From Clostridiaceae bacterium HFYG-1003 (GTDB taxonomy: Bacteria > Bacillota > Clostridia > Clostridiales > Clostridiaceae): a stretch of DNA of 64,000 nucleotides. Shown here piece by piece: positions 25,854 to 34,800 of this stretch. The stretch covers positions 2,083,558-2,147,557 of the forward strand of contig CP102060.1 in NCBI GenBank assembly GCA_024579835.1. Reading direction: 5' to 3'. The notes below the pieces were generated by a model. The model did no database searches and was not told the DNA's origin. It was given only the letters and a program-made list of their open reading frames with translations. Position 1 is the stretch's first letter; the number at the start of each line of letters is the position of its first letter. The position numbers were made by a program, and so were the translations under genes.

Positions 25854-28143
25854 GCCCATCCGGAAAAAAGATGCCATGGCGCTGGTCACGGGCAAGCCGG
25901 TCTATACGGCGGACCTCACGCCGAAGGATGCCCTGGTGGTAAAACTTCTGAGGAGTCCCCATGCTCACGCCCTCATCACAGAAATCGACGCATCCCAGGC
26001 ACTGGCCCTGCCCGGCATCGAATGCGTTCTGACCTGGCAGGATGTTCCGAATGAGCGATTCACACTGGCCGGTCAGACCTATCCGGAACCAAGCCCCTAT
26101 GACCGGCTGATCCTGGATCGGCACCTGCGCTTTGTAGGCGATCCCGTAGCCATCGTTGCCGGAACCGACGCGAAACTCGTAGATAAGGCCATGAGTCTGA
26201 TCCGGGTCAGCTATGAGGTGCTGGAACCCCTGCTGGATCCGATGATCGCCAAGGACCATCCCATTCTGATCCATCCCGAGGACAACTGGAAGAGCCTGGT
26301 TCCGGTGGGAGCCGACAACCGGCGCAATCTGGCAGCCAGCGGTCAGAAGGAACACGGCGATGTGGAAGCCGTGCTGGCCGGCTGTGATTATGTGGTGGAG
26401 GAAACCTATCATACCAAGGCGAATAACCAGGCGATGATGGAGACCTTCCGGACCTACACCTATCAGGATGTCTATGGCCGGCTGACCTGCCTCTCGTCCA
26501 CCCAGGTCCCCTTTCATGTCCGTCGCATTCTTTCCCATGCCCTGGGAATCCCCAAGGGTCAGATCCGCGTCATAAAACCCCGAGTCGGCGGAGGGTTCGG
26601 TGCCAAGCAAAGCGCTGTCATGGAGATGTACCCGGCTCTGGTTACCATGAAGACCGGAAAAGGGGCTCTGCTGGTTTACAGCCGCCAGGAATCACACATC
26701 GCCGGATCACCGCGGCATGAAAATATCCTGAAGGTCCGGGTTGGCGCCACCAAGGACGGCATCATCCGAGCCATCGACCTGTATACCCTGTCCAATACGG
26801 GCGCTTATGGAGAACACGGTCCCACCACGGTGGAACTTTCTGCCTATAAGTCGATTCCGCTTTATGGCAAAGCGGATGCGTTCCGATTCCGTTTTGACGT
26901 TGTGTATACCAATGTGATGTCTGCCGGTGCCTACCGCGGTTACGGCGCGCCCCAGGGACTATTCGCCGTGGAGTCCGCGGTGAACGAACTGGCCCGGAAA
27001 ATGGACTGGGATCCGGTCAAGCTGCGGGAGCTGAATATGGTCCGCGAAGGGCAGATCATGCCGGCCTATTACGGCGAGCAGCTCAACAGCTGCGCCTTGG
27101 ATCGCTGCATGGCCCGAGCTAAGGAAATGATGAAATGGGACGAGAAATATCCAGCCCGTGATCTTGGCAACGGCAAGATCCGCAGCGTTGGGGTAGCCAT
27201 GGCCATGCAGGGCTCCGGCATCACGCACCTGGATACCGCTGCTGTCTCGTTGAAAGTGAATGACGATGGCTTCTACTCGCTCAGCATCGGCGCAGCCGAT
27301 ATGGGCACCGGATGCGACACCAGCCTGGCCCAGGTAGCCGCTGAATGCCTCAACTGTTCCGTGGATGATATTGTCGTACATGGGGTCGATACGGACACTT
27401 CGCCCTATGACAAAGGCTCCTACGCTTCCAGCACCGCCTACATCACCGGCATGGCCACCGTCAAGACGTGTGAAGCGCTGGTTTTAAAGATCCGGGAGGC
27501 CGGTGCCAAAGCGTTGAAATGCGGGCTGGATGAAGTGGACTTTGACGGAATTCGCGTCTACCACGCACAAACCAATGCCTCGATTTCGCTGAAGGATCTG
27601 GCCAATCGGAATATGGCCGGTCACCAGAATACTCTCTATGCCACAGAGTCCCATTGCTCCGCCTTCTCCCCGCCCCCCTTCATGGTCGGCATGGCTGAAG
27701 TGGAAATCGATCAGGAAACCGGAACCATCGACCTCATCGATTACGTCGGCGTTGTGGACTGCGGCACCGTCGTCAATTCGAACATCGCCCGGATTCAGGC
27801 CGAAGGGGGAATTGCCCAGGGCATTGGCATGGCGCTGTATGAAGATATCCAGTACAGCGACAAAGGCCAGCTATACAACAACTCCCTGATGCAATACAAA
27901 ATCCCCACCCGCCTCGATGTCGGAACCATCCGGGTGGCCTTCGAATCAAGCTACGAACCCTCTGGTCCCTTCGGTGTCAAATCCATCGGTGAAGTGGTCA
28001 TCAACACTCCGCCTCCGGCCATTGCCGGCGCGATCCTGAACGCCACCGGCGCCTCCATCCGGGATTTGCCGATGACCCCGGAGAAGATCTTCAGCGCCAT
28101 GACCGCCTTGTCCAGCCAGACAGAGGACCCCTCCGTTCGCTGA
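25837..28143 (+). CDS. xanthine dehydrogenase family, molybdopterin-binding subunit
   Basis: A 768-residue molybdenum hydroxylase large subunit. The a/b hammerhead domain spans about 15-125, followed by the Moco-binding domains. Visible motifs are GGGFGAKQ (about 248-255), AYRGYGAPQG (about 366-375), GSGITHLDTA, and GPFGVKSIGE near the C-terminus, where the last Glu is the catalytic base. The RGYGAPQ segment resembles purine-type enzymes, but the substrate (purine, nicotinate or another N-heterocycle) cannot be fixed. The ATG is chosen for AGGAGGGCAAATAAAC upstream. No Moco insertion (XdhC-like) or selenium gene lies nearby. Confidence 0.93.
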   Translation: MKQLNKPIRKKDAMALVTGKPVYTADLTPKDALVVKLLRSPHAHALITEIDASQALALPGIECVLTWQDVPNERFTLAGQTYPEPSPYDRLILDRHLRFVGDPVAIVAGTDAKLVDKAMSLIRVSYEVLEPLLDPMIAKDHPILIHPEDNWKSLVPVGADNRRNLAASGQKEHGDVEAVLAGCDYVVEETYHTKANNQAMMETFRTYTYQDVYGRLTCLSSTQVPFHVRRILSHALGIPKGQIRVIKPRVGGGFGAKQSAVMEMYPALVTMKTGKGALLVYSRQESHIAGSPRHENILKVRVGATKDGIIRAIDLYTLSNTGAYGEHGPTTVELSAYKSIPLYGKADAFRFRFDVVYTNVMSAGAYRGYGAPQGLFAVESAVNELARKMDWDPVKLRELNMVREGQIMPAYYGEQLNSCALDRCMARAKEMMKWDEKYPARDLGNGKIRSVGVAMAMQGSGITHLDTAAVSLKVNDDGFYSLSIGAADMGTGCDTSLAQVAAECLNCSVDDIVVHGVDTDTSPYDKGSYASSTAYITGMATVKTCEALVLKIREAGAKALKCGLDEVDFDGIRVYHAQTNASISLKDLANRNMAGHQNTLYATESHCSAFSPPPFMVGMAEVEIDQETGTIDLIDYVGVVDCGTVVNSNIARIQAEGGIAQGIGMALYEDIQYSDKGQLYNNSLMQYKIPTRLDVGTIRVAFESSYEPSGPFGVKSIGEVVINTPPPAIAGAILNATGASIRDLPMTPEKIFSAMTALSSQTEDPSVR

Positions 28144-28173
28144 CCGCCCAGTCCCTTATAGTCATCAACCAAG

Positions 28174-28215
28174 AATCCGGAAAGCCATATTACCTTTGGC
28201 TTTCCGGATTTTTAT
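28174..28215 (+). terminator. terminator of molybdenum hydroxylase operon
   Basis: A 13-bp perfect stem (AATCCGGAAAGCC / GGCTTTCCGGATT) is followed by TTTTA, 30 bp past the stop. Confidence 0.92.
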
Positions 28216-28602
28216 CCCGTCATTATGTTTCATAATTATCATCAGCTCCCTTGATATGGTGAAAGTTCTGACGTAATCCCCCTCTCCGACCCCCTGTTTT
28301 TCAATAGTTCTGGCTGATATGTTACGCATTCCGGTCGTACCTGGGGGAATCCGGTTGGAATCCGGATTCGGGAGTCGTCCCAGTGATATATCAAGTCCCA
28401 CTGTCAATGAGCACTGAAACTGCCCTTCAACAGGGTTTGCCATTTCAATCTTGATGGAATCACTCTAAAATAATCAGATCATTGATTTTATTTATAGAAA
28501 TGATAAATTCATAACTATTTTTTCACCAAGTGCGGTCTTTTTATCAATAATTTGATATAATACTATCAAACAATGAATTTTATCCTTCAGGAGGAATTGG
28601 AC
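28216..28602. other. intergenic before SDR gene
   Basis: No gene is supported. The 3' part is AT-rich and contains the promoter at 28553-28561. Confidence 0.55.
28553..28561 (+). promoter_or_regulatory. extended -10 promoter of SDR gene
   Basis: TGATATAAT gives a perfect TATAAT with the TG extension, about 42 nt before the start. No good -35 is seen, which suits an extended -10 promoter. Confidence 0.6.
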
Positions 28603-29361
28603 ATGTTTAATCTCAAAAACAGAGTGGTTGTCATCACCGGCGCCTCATCCGGACTGGGAGCACAGATGGCCAGAGGTTTCGCCGCCCAGGGCGCTGACCT
28701 GGCACTTTTGGCCAGACGCAAGGAAAAGCTGGACACGCTGGCGAAGGAACTTGAAGAACTCGGGGTTCGCTGCGTCACCGTCCAGTGCGATGTGACCGAT
28801 CCAAAGGCTGTGAATCAGGCCGCTCAGGAAGTAGAAGCTGCCTTTGGCAGAGTCGATGTCCTGGTCAACAATGCCGGTTCCGCCAAAAATGCCGGCGTTC
28901 TCAACATGACCGATGAAGAATGGGATTTCACCATGGACGCCGATCTGAAGAGCGTATTCCTGGTAACCCGCGCATTCGCAAACATCATGAAGAAGAACAA
29001 CTACGGCCGAATCATCAACATCGCCTCCATGTATGGCCTGGTGGGCAATACCGCCATCGATACCGTCGCCTATCATGCCTCCAAGGGCGGAGTCGTGAAC
29101 TTCACCCGGGCCGTTGCCGCTGAACTGGCCAAATACAGCATCACCTGCAATGCGATCTGTCCCGGCTATTTCGCAACCGAACTCACGGTGGACACGCTCA
29201 ATACGGAGTCATTCCAGGCCTATATGAAAGGCACAGTCCCCATGGGACGCTACGGCAAAGAAGGCGAACTCAATGCCGGAGCCATCTTCCTGGCCAGTGA
29301 CGAAGCTTCCTATGTCACCGGCGTGATCCTGCCGATTGACGGCGGATACACCGCAGTCTAG
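28603..29361 (+). CDS. SDR family NAD(P)-dependent oxidoreductase
   Basis: A 252-residue classical short-chain dehydrogenase. The cofactor loop is TGASSGLGAQMA (residues 12-23), followed by NNAG (about 89-92). The catalytic Ser is in NIASMYG, and the Tyr and Lys are in YHASKGG (about 159-165). The C-terminus has GVILPIDGGYTAV, typical of FabG/gluconate 5-dehydrogenase-like members. The start follows AGGAGGAATTGGAC. It is a single-gene unit with its own promoter and terminator. The substrate is unknown. Confidence 0.92.
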   Translation: MFNLKNRVVVITGASSGLGAQMARGFAAQGADLALLARRKEKLDTLAKELEELGVRCVTVQCDVTDPKAVNQAAQEVEAAFGRVDVLVNNAGSAKNAGVLNMTDEEWDFTMDADLKSVFLVTRAFANIMKKNNYGRIINIASMYGLVGNTAIDTVAYHASKGGVVNFTRAVAAELAKYSITCNAICPGYFATELTVDTLNTESFQAYMKGTVPMGRYGKEGELNAGAIFLASDEASYVTGVILPIDGGYTAV

Positions 29362-29392
29362 GCTACCAAAAGAAGATACCATCATGCAACAG

Positions 29393-29425
29393 CAAAAGCC
29401 GGATTCGCATCCGGCTTTTGTTTTG
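29393..29425 (+). terminator. terminator of SDR gene
   Basis: A 12-bp perfect stem (CAAAAGCCGGAT / ATCCGGCTTTTG) with a TCGC loop, followed by TTTTGC. Confidence 0.92.
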
Positions 29426-29659
29426 CATTGATTTAATTCATTCGACGCCATTCGACGCCATTCTGCGACATTCAACGGTTTACTCTGTCGTTCATCCAAT
29501 GATTCATTCAATGGCTCAATAACAAAGCACCTCTCCGGTTATACCCATCAATATACCAGGAGCTCAGCCCATGGCTTAACCCGGAGATATTTTCGGGACT
29601 TATTATCCTGGCATTCACTGATGATCAGATCCGGAGTCTGCACGGTCAAATCAGCCTCG

Positions 29660-30118
29660 CTAATTCAAAGAAACCACATGGATCTTCTTATATTGCTGTT
29701 TCTCTTCTTCACTGGCAGATTCAAAGGCTGAACGTCTTTTCTCATTGGTTTGCTCCAGGAACTTACTCAGGTTTTGGAGCAATGCCGGATCGAGATAGTC
29801 CTTCAGGATCTCCTCGAACGTTGAAAAAGCCCGTTCGTCGAGAAGAAGATTTACCTCATCTCCAATCGATTGCCAAAGAAGACCGTTTGATCCTTTTCCT
29901 TCCGGCTGCTCCTCTTCCAGAAGCCGGATTCGCTGGATAATCTCATCCTCGTGATATATTGCATGGGTTTTTTCCAGCAGATGTGCCAGTTCAACCATGA
30001 CCGGATAATACTCTCTTTCCTCGTAGATCACCGGGGGAGTGTCCTTCACGATTTTTCTGGCTGTCGTTTGTCCTGCAAGATTTGCCGCGGGCCGGTTCGT
30101 CAGTTTTTTCGCCTTCAT
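29660..30118 (-). CDS. hypothetical protein, helical and charged
   Basis: A 152-residue soluble protein of unknown family. A basic N-terminus (about 1-30) is followed by mostly helical, Glu/Lys-rich sequence (VELAHLLEKTHAIYHEDEII, then LLEEEQPEGKG). No signal peptide, membrane helix or catalytic motif is visible. The ATG follows GAGGAGAAAGA, a good ribosome binding site, which supports a real gene. It is alone between the SDR and CBS genes. Confidence 0.6.
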   Translation of the reverse strand: MKAKKLTNRPAANLAGQTTARKIVKDTPPVIYEEREYYPVMVELAHLLEKTHAIYHEDEIIQRIRLLEEEQPEGKGSNGLLWQSIGDEVNLLLDERAFSTFEEILKDYLDPALLQNLSKFLEQTNEKRRSAFESASEEEKQQYKKIHVVSLN

Positions 30119-30260
30119 TCTTTCTCCTCGTTTCTGAGTAATCTTTTGTGTTTAATCATTCATTCTAATATCATTTTATCATCCAAATAGTCCATCTATC
30201 ATTCTGCCATTCAATTGTTCATTCACTCTGCCTGCTCCAGGCCATGTTTCTTCCAGGCTC

Positions 30261-31052
30261 CTAAAACAGGCCTTTCTTCTCTGCCCGGTAATTCATCAAA
30301 TCCCATAATGTGGTCATGCCCAGGAGCTTCTCGGCAGAATTTCCGTTTTCTGTGATGAACAGCACTTCCAGTCGCTGATTAGGGCGTCCGGCGGCAAATT
30401 CGGCCTCTGCTTCTGAAATCGACAGGGATTTGGGAATAAATCCAAAGCTTTCATTCACATGTTTTTCCGATTTGATGTAGGTTTCAAAATCACGCAGCGG
30501 CAGTTCTTTCTCCAGAATGTATTCCTCTTGATCGGCCAGCATGTTAAACAATGTTTCCTGGCTGAAGACGCCAATCAGACGCCCATTCTCCAGCACCGGA
30601 ATGTAACTGAAATTTCCTGCGATCATCCGGTTTACGACGGACTGCAAACTCTGATCCAGGGTGGTTGCAGCCATTGCGTGCAAAGGGACTGAAATGGCAG
30701 GATATACTTTTGGCGGATTCATGATCACCCGGCAAATTTCTTCAAAGCGATCCACCGTGGTTTTCAGCGGAATGGCGATCACCTTCGGGTTCACACCCGG
30801 TGCTTTGCCATAGCCGTGGAGGATCGCGTTGCGCAGCTGAGCCATTTCCCTCAGTTCATGAAGATGTTCCGCCCGAATGACCTGATATCCGGTCAGTTCC
30901 CTTAGTTTATCCATGAACGGGATATGATTCATATCGCTCCATGACCCATGCTCCTGACAGAGTCGGGTTCCCATATAGTCATCCAGCTCGTTGAACAGTG
31001 AGATAAACCGGCTGGTGTCTCCGTACTGGTCTGTAGTCGTATTGAAATCCAT
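30261..31052 (-). CDS. CBS-domain protein with HEPN-like N-terminus
   Basis: A 263-residue cytosolic protein. The C-terminal half (about 125-260) carries two CBS motifs (VVNRMIAGNFSYIPVLENGR and LEVLFITENGNSAEKLLGMT), a module that binds adenine nucleotides. The N-terminal 110 residues are helical and contain LRNAILHGYG, an R-x4-H motif (Arg 74, His 79) as in HEPN-fold RNases and nucleotide-binding helices. The ATG follows AGGAGGAACGC. This pairing suggests nucleotide-sensed control, possibly of RNA cleavage. The HEPN assignment is by motif only. Confidence 0.75.
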   Translation of the reverse strand: MDFNTTTDQYGDTSRFISLFNELDDYMGTRLCQEHGSWSDMNHIPFMDKLRELTGYQVIRAEHLHELREMAQLRNAILHGYGKAPGVNPKVIAIPLKTTVDRFEEICRVIMNPPKVYPAISVPLHAMAATTLDQSLQSVVNRMIAGNFSYIPVLENGRLIGVFSQETLFNMLADQEEYILEKELPLRDFETYIKSEKHVNESFGFIPKSLSISEAEAEFAAGRPNQRLEVLFITENGNSAEKLLGMTTLWDLMNYRAEKKGLF

Positions 31053-31207
31053 GCGTTCCTCCTGCAGTGTTCCATGACTTTAAGGACATGTCAGTAGCCT
31101 TCTGTTTAAGCCTGTGGTTCCAGACAGAATCTTCGGTTTCAACTGATGGGACTGAGCCTCACTATGAGCTGTCCGCCCAAATCTTGAGCGGCCGTGATTT
31201 TAATTAT

Positions 31208-31504
31208 CTATCTGCCGAAGTTGATCACAAACGCGAACACGCCAATGCCAAGACCAAGGACAGCAAACATCAGATTCTTGACCCCTTCGGATGTCTTGCT
31301 CTTCATATACTGAATCGAAGAAACCGTACTGATGGCCAGTGGGATCAGCAGGCCGGGAAGCTTCGGCAGCGTGTTGCTGCCCTTCCCATCCAGTCCAATT
31401 TGAACGATCATTACATCCGGCAGCATCAAGTAGCTCACCCCGGCGATGATTAATGCAATCGCGATCATAATCATCCCAGTCAGTTCTTTTCTGGATCGTT
31501 TCAC
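31208..31504 (-). CDS. small membrane protein, DUF1648-like
   Basis: A 98-residue protein with three hydrophobic segments (about 10-32, 50-62, 76-95). The pattern LMLPDVMIVQIGLDGKGSNT then LPKLPGLLIPL resembles the DUF1648 module of SdpI-type immunity or signal proteins. It starts with GTG after GGAGGAATTTTATT. Function unknown. It is in the same direction as the CBS and ThpR genes but separated by more than 50 bp on each side. Confidence 0.65.
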   Translation of the reverse strand: MKRSRKELTGMIMIAIALIIAGVSYLMLPDVMIVQIGLDGKGSNTLPKLPGLLIPLAISTVSSIQYMKSKTSEGVKNLMFAVLGLGIGVFAFVINFGR

Positions 31505-31559
31505 AATAAAATTCCTCCCTGAAGGTTCGTTTCGTTAAGAATCACTCGGATCCTTTGAA

Positions 31560-32111
31560 TCATTGTTCTGCAAGTTTCGTCCCCCGCTGCCCGGCATTGC
31601 CTGGTTTTGAGTAAATTGGTGTATAGGTCAGTGTCCCTTCCACCTGTTCTGATTTCATCAGTTCAACAGTATGAACTCTGTCCACTAATGGTTGAATAGT
31701 CCAGGGCGGAAAGTTCGTGAGGATGTCCCGGCCGAGTGTGATATGGGGCCTGTACGCGCGCTGTTCCAATGAAAACCCCGCCCGTAAGAGCCGCTCCGTC
31801 AGATCCAGCTGCAAAGCCTGCAGCGCCTCATTCTCACCCACGCCGGCCCACCAGATGTCTCGGCGATTGCGCTGGAATCTGCCCACCCGATCTATGATGA
31901 TGGGGAACGGATCGAACCGCACCTCATCCAGGACTGACCGGACGGCAGCGGTCTGTCTTTCATCGCACTCGCCCAGAAATACCAGGGTCAGGTGCAAATT
32001 TTCCGCAGTGGTGAATCTGCCGCGCTGTGAATGAAGCCGGACTTCATCGCGCAGCCCAGTGAGTTTGGAGCCGGTTTCCTGAGAAAACCTGATTGCTATG
32101 AATAATCGCAT
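31560..32111 (-). CDS. thpR: RNA 2',3'-cyclic phosphodiesterase (ThpR, 2'-5' RNA ligase family)
   Basis: A 183-residue 2H phosphoesterase. The two catalytic H-x-T/S-x motifs are HLTLVFLG (about 42-49) and HITLGRD (about 126-132). The N-terminus MRLFIAIRFS is typical. Family members open 2',3'-cyclic phosphate ends of RNA and can ligate tRNA halves in vitro. The ATG at 32111 is chosen for GGGAGGAAGATTG; the longer frame to 32186 has none. Confidence 0.9.
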   Translation of the reverse strand: MRLFIAIRFSQETGSKLTGLRDEVRLHSQRGRFTTAENLHLTLVFLGECDERQTAAVRSVLDEVRFDPFPIIIDRVGRFQRNRRDIWWAGVGENEALQALQLDLTERLLRAGFSLEQRAYRPHITLGRDILTNFPPWTIQPLVDRVHTVELMKSEQVEGTLTYTPIYSKPGNAGQRGTKLAEQ

Positions 32112-32394
32112 CAATCTTCCTCCCGAGCCTGAGATCCGGTTCGATTCAAACTTCGATGACCGTTCCCGGCATCTGTTTAAGTTCATTCTAGGGGACGAAG
32201 GAAAGAAAAGGAAGTGTTTTTCATGACCGCTGGACTGCGACTGATGATGCTCCGGTCAAAAAATGGCCGTTTTTGACCGGAGGCTTAAGTTCCATCAAAA
32301 TAATGATTCACAATAATATTCTTATGATGTTGATATTCTGGTAAGCTTTACATGCATTCATTATTGAACTACTCGCAATAATTAGAAAACGCTA

Positions 32395-32716
32395 TTGACT
32401 TCATTAATCACCCATGATAAATTCTTGGAAAGCGATGACGAAGAAACGCTGAAGGAACAATGGTTGCAGAGAGTCCGTACTGGCTGTGAGCGGATACCGG
32501 AAACCTTCAGGGATCTCTCTTCCGAGCGGCGGAAGAAACCAAAGGGCTGAATATCCCAACGGCAGTAGACCCGCACGCTGGACGGCGTTAACGTCCGGGA
32601 CCGATAAAGGCCCAACGAGCGGCATGGTAAACAGCCATGCAATTTGAGTGGTACCGCGGAGCTGATCAGCAGTTTCGTCTCAAAAGAAGGATATCTTCTG
32701 AGACGAGGCTTTTTTA
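32395..32716 (+). promoter_or_regulatory. T-box leader (probably tRNA-Leu) with promoter and terminator
   Basis: A promoter, TTGACT-N17-TAAATT (32395-32423), is followed by a leader with a CTGAAGG/CCTTCAG stem and the conserved GCAGAGAG. The T-box AGTGGTACCGCGG is at 32647-32659. The terminator stem (TCGTCTC...GAGACGA, 32675-32706) ends in TTTTTT. The specifier loop reads GGATCTCT, so CUC (Leu) or UCU (Ser) are the candidates. The T-box TGGT pairs with an A discriminator, which favours Leu over Ser (G73). Confidence 0.88.
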
Positions 32717-32813
32717 TTTCCTTATTCAGAAGATCAGGCAAGACCAGGCAGGTTCCACCGGATGGCACCTGTCACTGCAGGAAACCACTTATTTGAAACG
32801 AGGAGGATTTATC

Positions 32814-32978
32814 ATGAACAACACGACCAACAACAATTTGAACAAGGATTTCGACTTTTCCAACAGCTTCCGGCATGAGATCGTACAGGAGAACCTGGAA
32901 TCATCCGCCACCGGCTGGGACATTTTCAGCCAGGCGTCCGCAGGTCTGCTGGAATTTAATTTCAGCACTGAGAATTAG
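32814..32978 (+). CDS. 54-residue peptide under T-box control
   Basis: The only reading frame behind the T-box leader that has a ribosome binding site (AGGAGGATTTATC before ATG). The peptide is Asn-, Ser- and Phe-rich (MNNTTNNNLNKDFDFSNSF, then RHEIVQENLESSATGWDIF), acidic, with no membrane helix or cysteine. No family is recognised. It is followed by hairpins (33017-33077), so it seems to be the whole transcription unit. It could be a secreted or modified peptide, a stress peptide, or the remains of a gene that once belonged to the T-box. Confidence 0.5.
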   Translation: MNNTTNNNLNKDFDFSNSFRHEIVQENLESSATGWDIFSQASAGLLEFNFSTEN

Positions 32979-33016
32979 GTCAAAGTGACCGCACCAAAAG
33001 AAATGAATGCAGCATC

Positions 33017-33077
33017 GGGATCCTGAGCCGCCTGTCAGTCAGACGCTCCGGATCCCCTGTTCCTTTTTGGGAACAGG
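33017..33077 (+). terminator. tandem hairpins after the T-box peptide
   Basis: GGGATCC / GGATCCC (33017-33056) is followed by CCTGTTCC-TTTTT-GGGAACAGG (33056-33077). They close the short T-box unit before the deaminase gene. T-tails are weak. Confidence 0.5.
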
Positions 33078-33234
33078 TTGGTTCCTGTCATTGCTTCTAT
33101 CTTTCCGTTTCTAATTTCAGGCTGCGATCCTTCTAAATTTTAGGTTGCAATCCTTCTGATCCGGTAAATATCTGTCCGATACCCACTTACTTTCGGTATA
33201 ATGAAGGAAAAACAACGAGGAAGGAGATTATTTC

Positions 33235-33711
33235 ATGATCAGCAGCACAGACCGAAAACACCTGGAGCGATGCGTCGAACTGGCCAGAACGGCCCTGGAG
33301 AAGGGAGACCAGCCCTTTGGATCAGTCCTCGTCGCGGAAAGCGGCGAAGTATTGGCAGAAGATCACAACCATGTCGGCGGTGGCGATCACACCAATCATC
33401 CGGAATTCGCGCTGGCGAAATGGGCGGCAGCTCACATGACCCCGGAGGAACGGAGCCGGGCTACGGTTTATACCTCCGGGGAGCACTGCCCCATGTGCGC
33501 TGCGGCGCACGGCTGGGTAGGACTGGGTCGGATCGTGTATGCCAGCTCCTCCCGACAGCTGGTGCAATGGCTGACAGAACTGGGCGCAGCCCCCACACGC
33601 GTAAGAAATCTTTCAATTGAAGAAGTGATCCGTGACACTTTGGCAGAAGGCCCGGTTCCTGATCTGGCAGAGAAAGTTCATGAACTCCATCGAAGCTACT
33701 ATTCCAGATAA
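33235..33711 (+). CDS. nucleoside deaminase (CDA/TadA-like fold)
   Basis: A 158-residue zinc deaminase. The first zinc motif reads NHPEFALAKWA, with HPE where most members have H-A/P-E. The second is GEHCPMCAAAHG with the two zinc Cys. Proteins of this size include guanine deaminase and dCMP- or riboflavin-type deaminases, and the substrate cannot be fixed. The ATG follows AAGGAGATTATTTC. TATAAT at 33197-33202 is a likely -10 box. Confidence 0.87.
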   Translation: MISSTDRKHLERCVELARTALEKGDQPFGSVLVAESGEVLAEDHNHVGGGDHTNHPEFALAKWAAAHMTPEERSRATVYTSGEHCPMCAAAHGWVGLGRIVYASSSRQLVQWLTELGAAPTRVRNLSIEEVIRDTLAEGPVPDLAEKVHELHRSYYSR

Positions 33712-33865
33712 ATCCATCACTGATCATACAAAATCAGCTTGGCCTGAGTTGCCAAAAGTCCTTGAACTGCATGATTTCTCGTGACAGACTGTCCGGAATC
33801 AGCATAAGATGAAAAGAAAGAGAGTCCGCAATAAATATGATGCGATGGCTCAAGGCGGAGGAACG

Positions 33866-34705
33866 ATGAAACGCAGCGACGGCACCCGATTAACCTCATT
33901 GGATCCCTTTGTGGAGATGATTCCCTATATCATGGAACGGCGCAGTGATGCGCAAAATTTTGCCAAGCGAATCTTTTTCACAGAACCGATTGACCGCTAT
34001 ATCCTGGAAAAGAAAGAGGAAGGGCGTCAGCTTCGCTATCTCCATCTATTCATTGCAGCCTCTGTTCGAGTGCTGGCCGAACGTCCGCAGCTGAACCGCT
34101 TTATTATGAGCAGCCGCATCTATCAGCGCAAGGGCATCAGTATTTCCATGGCTATCAAGCGCTCGTTTCGGGAGGACGGTGAAGAGACAACGGTCAAGTT
34201 CCAGTTCACCGGCCAGGAAACGATCTTTGAAATGGCGCAGATCATCGATGCAGAGATTGCGAAAGCCCTTTCCCATACCGCCACAGAGGAAGATCAGCTG
34301 ATCCAGACCATGATGTCCCTGCCCCATTTCGTCAAGAAAATTTTGGTTAAGACCTTGAAAGGCCTGGACAAGCTCAATCTCCTGCCGGAAAGCCTCATTA
34401 AAATCAGTCCCTTCCACACCAGTCTGTTTATCACCCATTTGAAATCCATCAAGTCAGACTATATTTTTCATCACTTATATGATTTCGGAACCACAGGCAT
34501 ATTTATCGCCCTGGGCAAGAATATGGATCTGCCGGTGGTGGAAGGCCATTCTATTGTCATTAAAAATTGTGTTCAAGTCGGGATCACCACCGATGAGCGG
34601 ATCTGTGACGGTGTCTATATGACCCGCTCCTTCCGCCTTCTCGAAAAGTATATTTCAGATCCGAAGCTGCTTGAGCAACGGCCAGCCAGGCCGGTCTCGG
34701 AGTAA
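33866..34705 (+). CDS. 2-oxo acid dehydrogenase E2-like acyltransferase domain protein
   Basis: A 279-residue protein with the catalytic fold of dihydrolipoyl acyltransferases but no lipoyl or subunit-binding domain. The C-terminal DERICDGVYMTRSFRLLEKY resembles the active-site D-H-R-x-x-D-G segment, although the usual catalytic His is Glu (DER in place of DHR). It may therefore be non-catalytic or use another chemistry. No E1 or E3 gene is near. The ATG at 33866 follows GGAGGAACG; an earlier ATG at 33809 lacks one. Confidence 0.78.
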   Translation: MKRSDGTRLTSLDPFVEMIPYIMERRSDAQNFAKRIFFTEPIDRYILEKKEEGRQLRYLHLFIAASVRVLAERPQLNRFIMSSRIYQRKGISISMAIKRSFREDGEETTVKFQFTGQETIFEMAQIIDAEIAKALSHTATEEDQLIQTMMSLPHFVKKILVKTLKGLDKLNLLPESLIKISPFHTSLFITHLKSIKSDYIFHHLYDFGTTGIFIALGKNMDLPVVEGHSIVIKNCVQVGITTDERICDGVYMTRSFRLLEKYISDPKLLEQRPARPVSE

Positions 34706-34756
34706 ATGTTCTGGAACCTCCGACCCATCCGGGGACAGGATCGTCGATAAAATAAA

Positions 34757-34800
34757 ATGATTCGGGATAGAGTGACCAACTCTGTCCCGAATCATTTTTT
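34757..34800 (+). terminator. terminator of E2-like gene
   Basis: A long perfect stem (ATGATTCGGGATAGAG / CTCTGTCCCGAATCAT, with G-T pairing) is followed by TTTTT. Confidence 0.92.
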
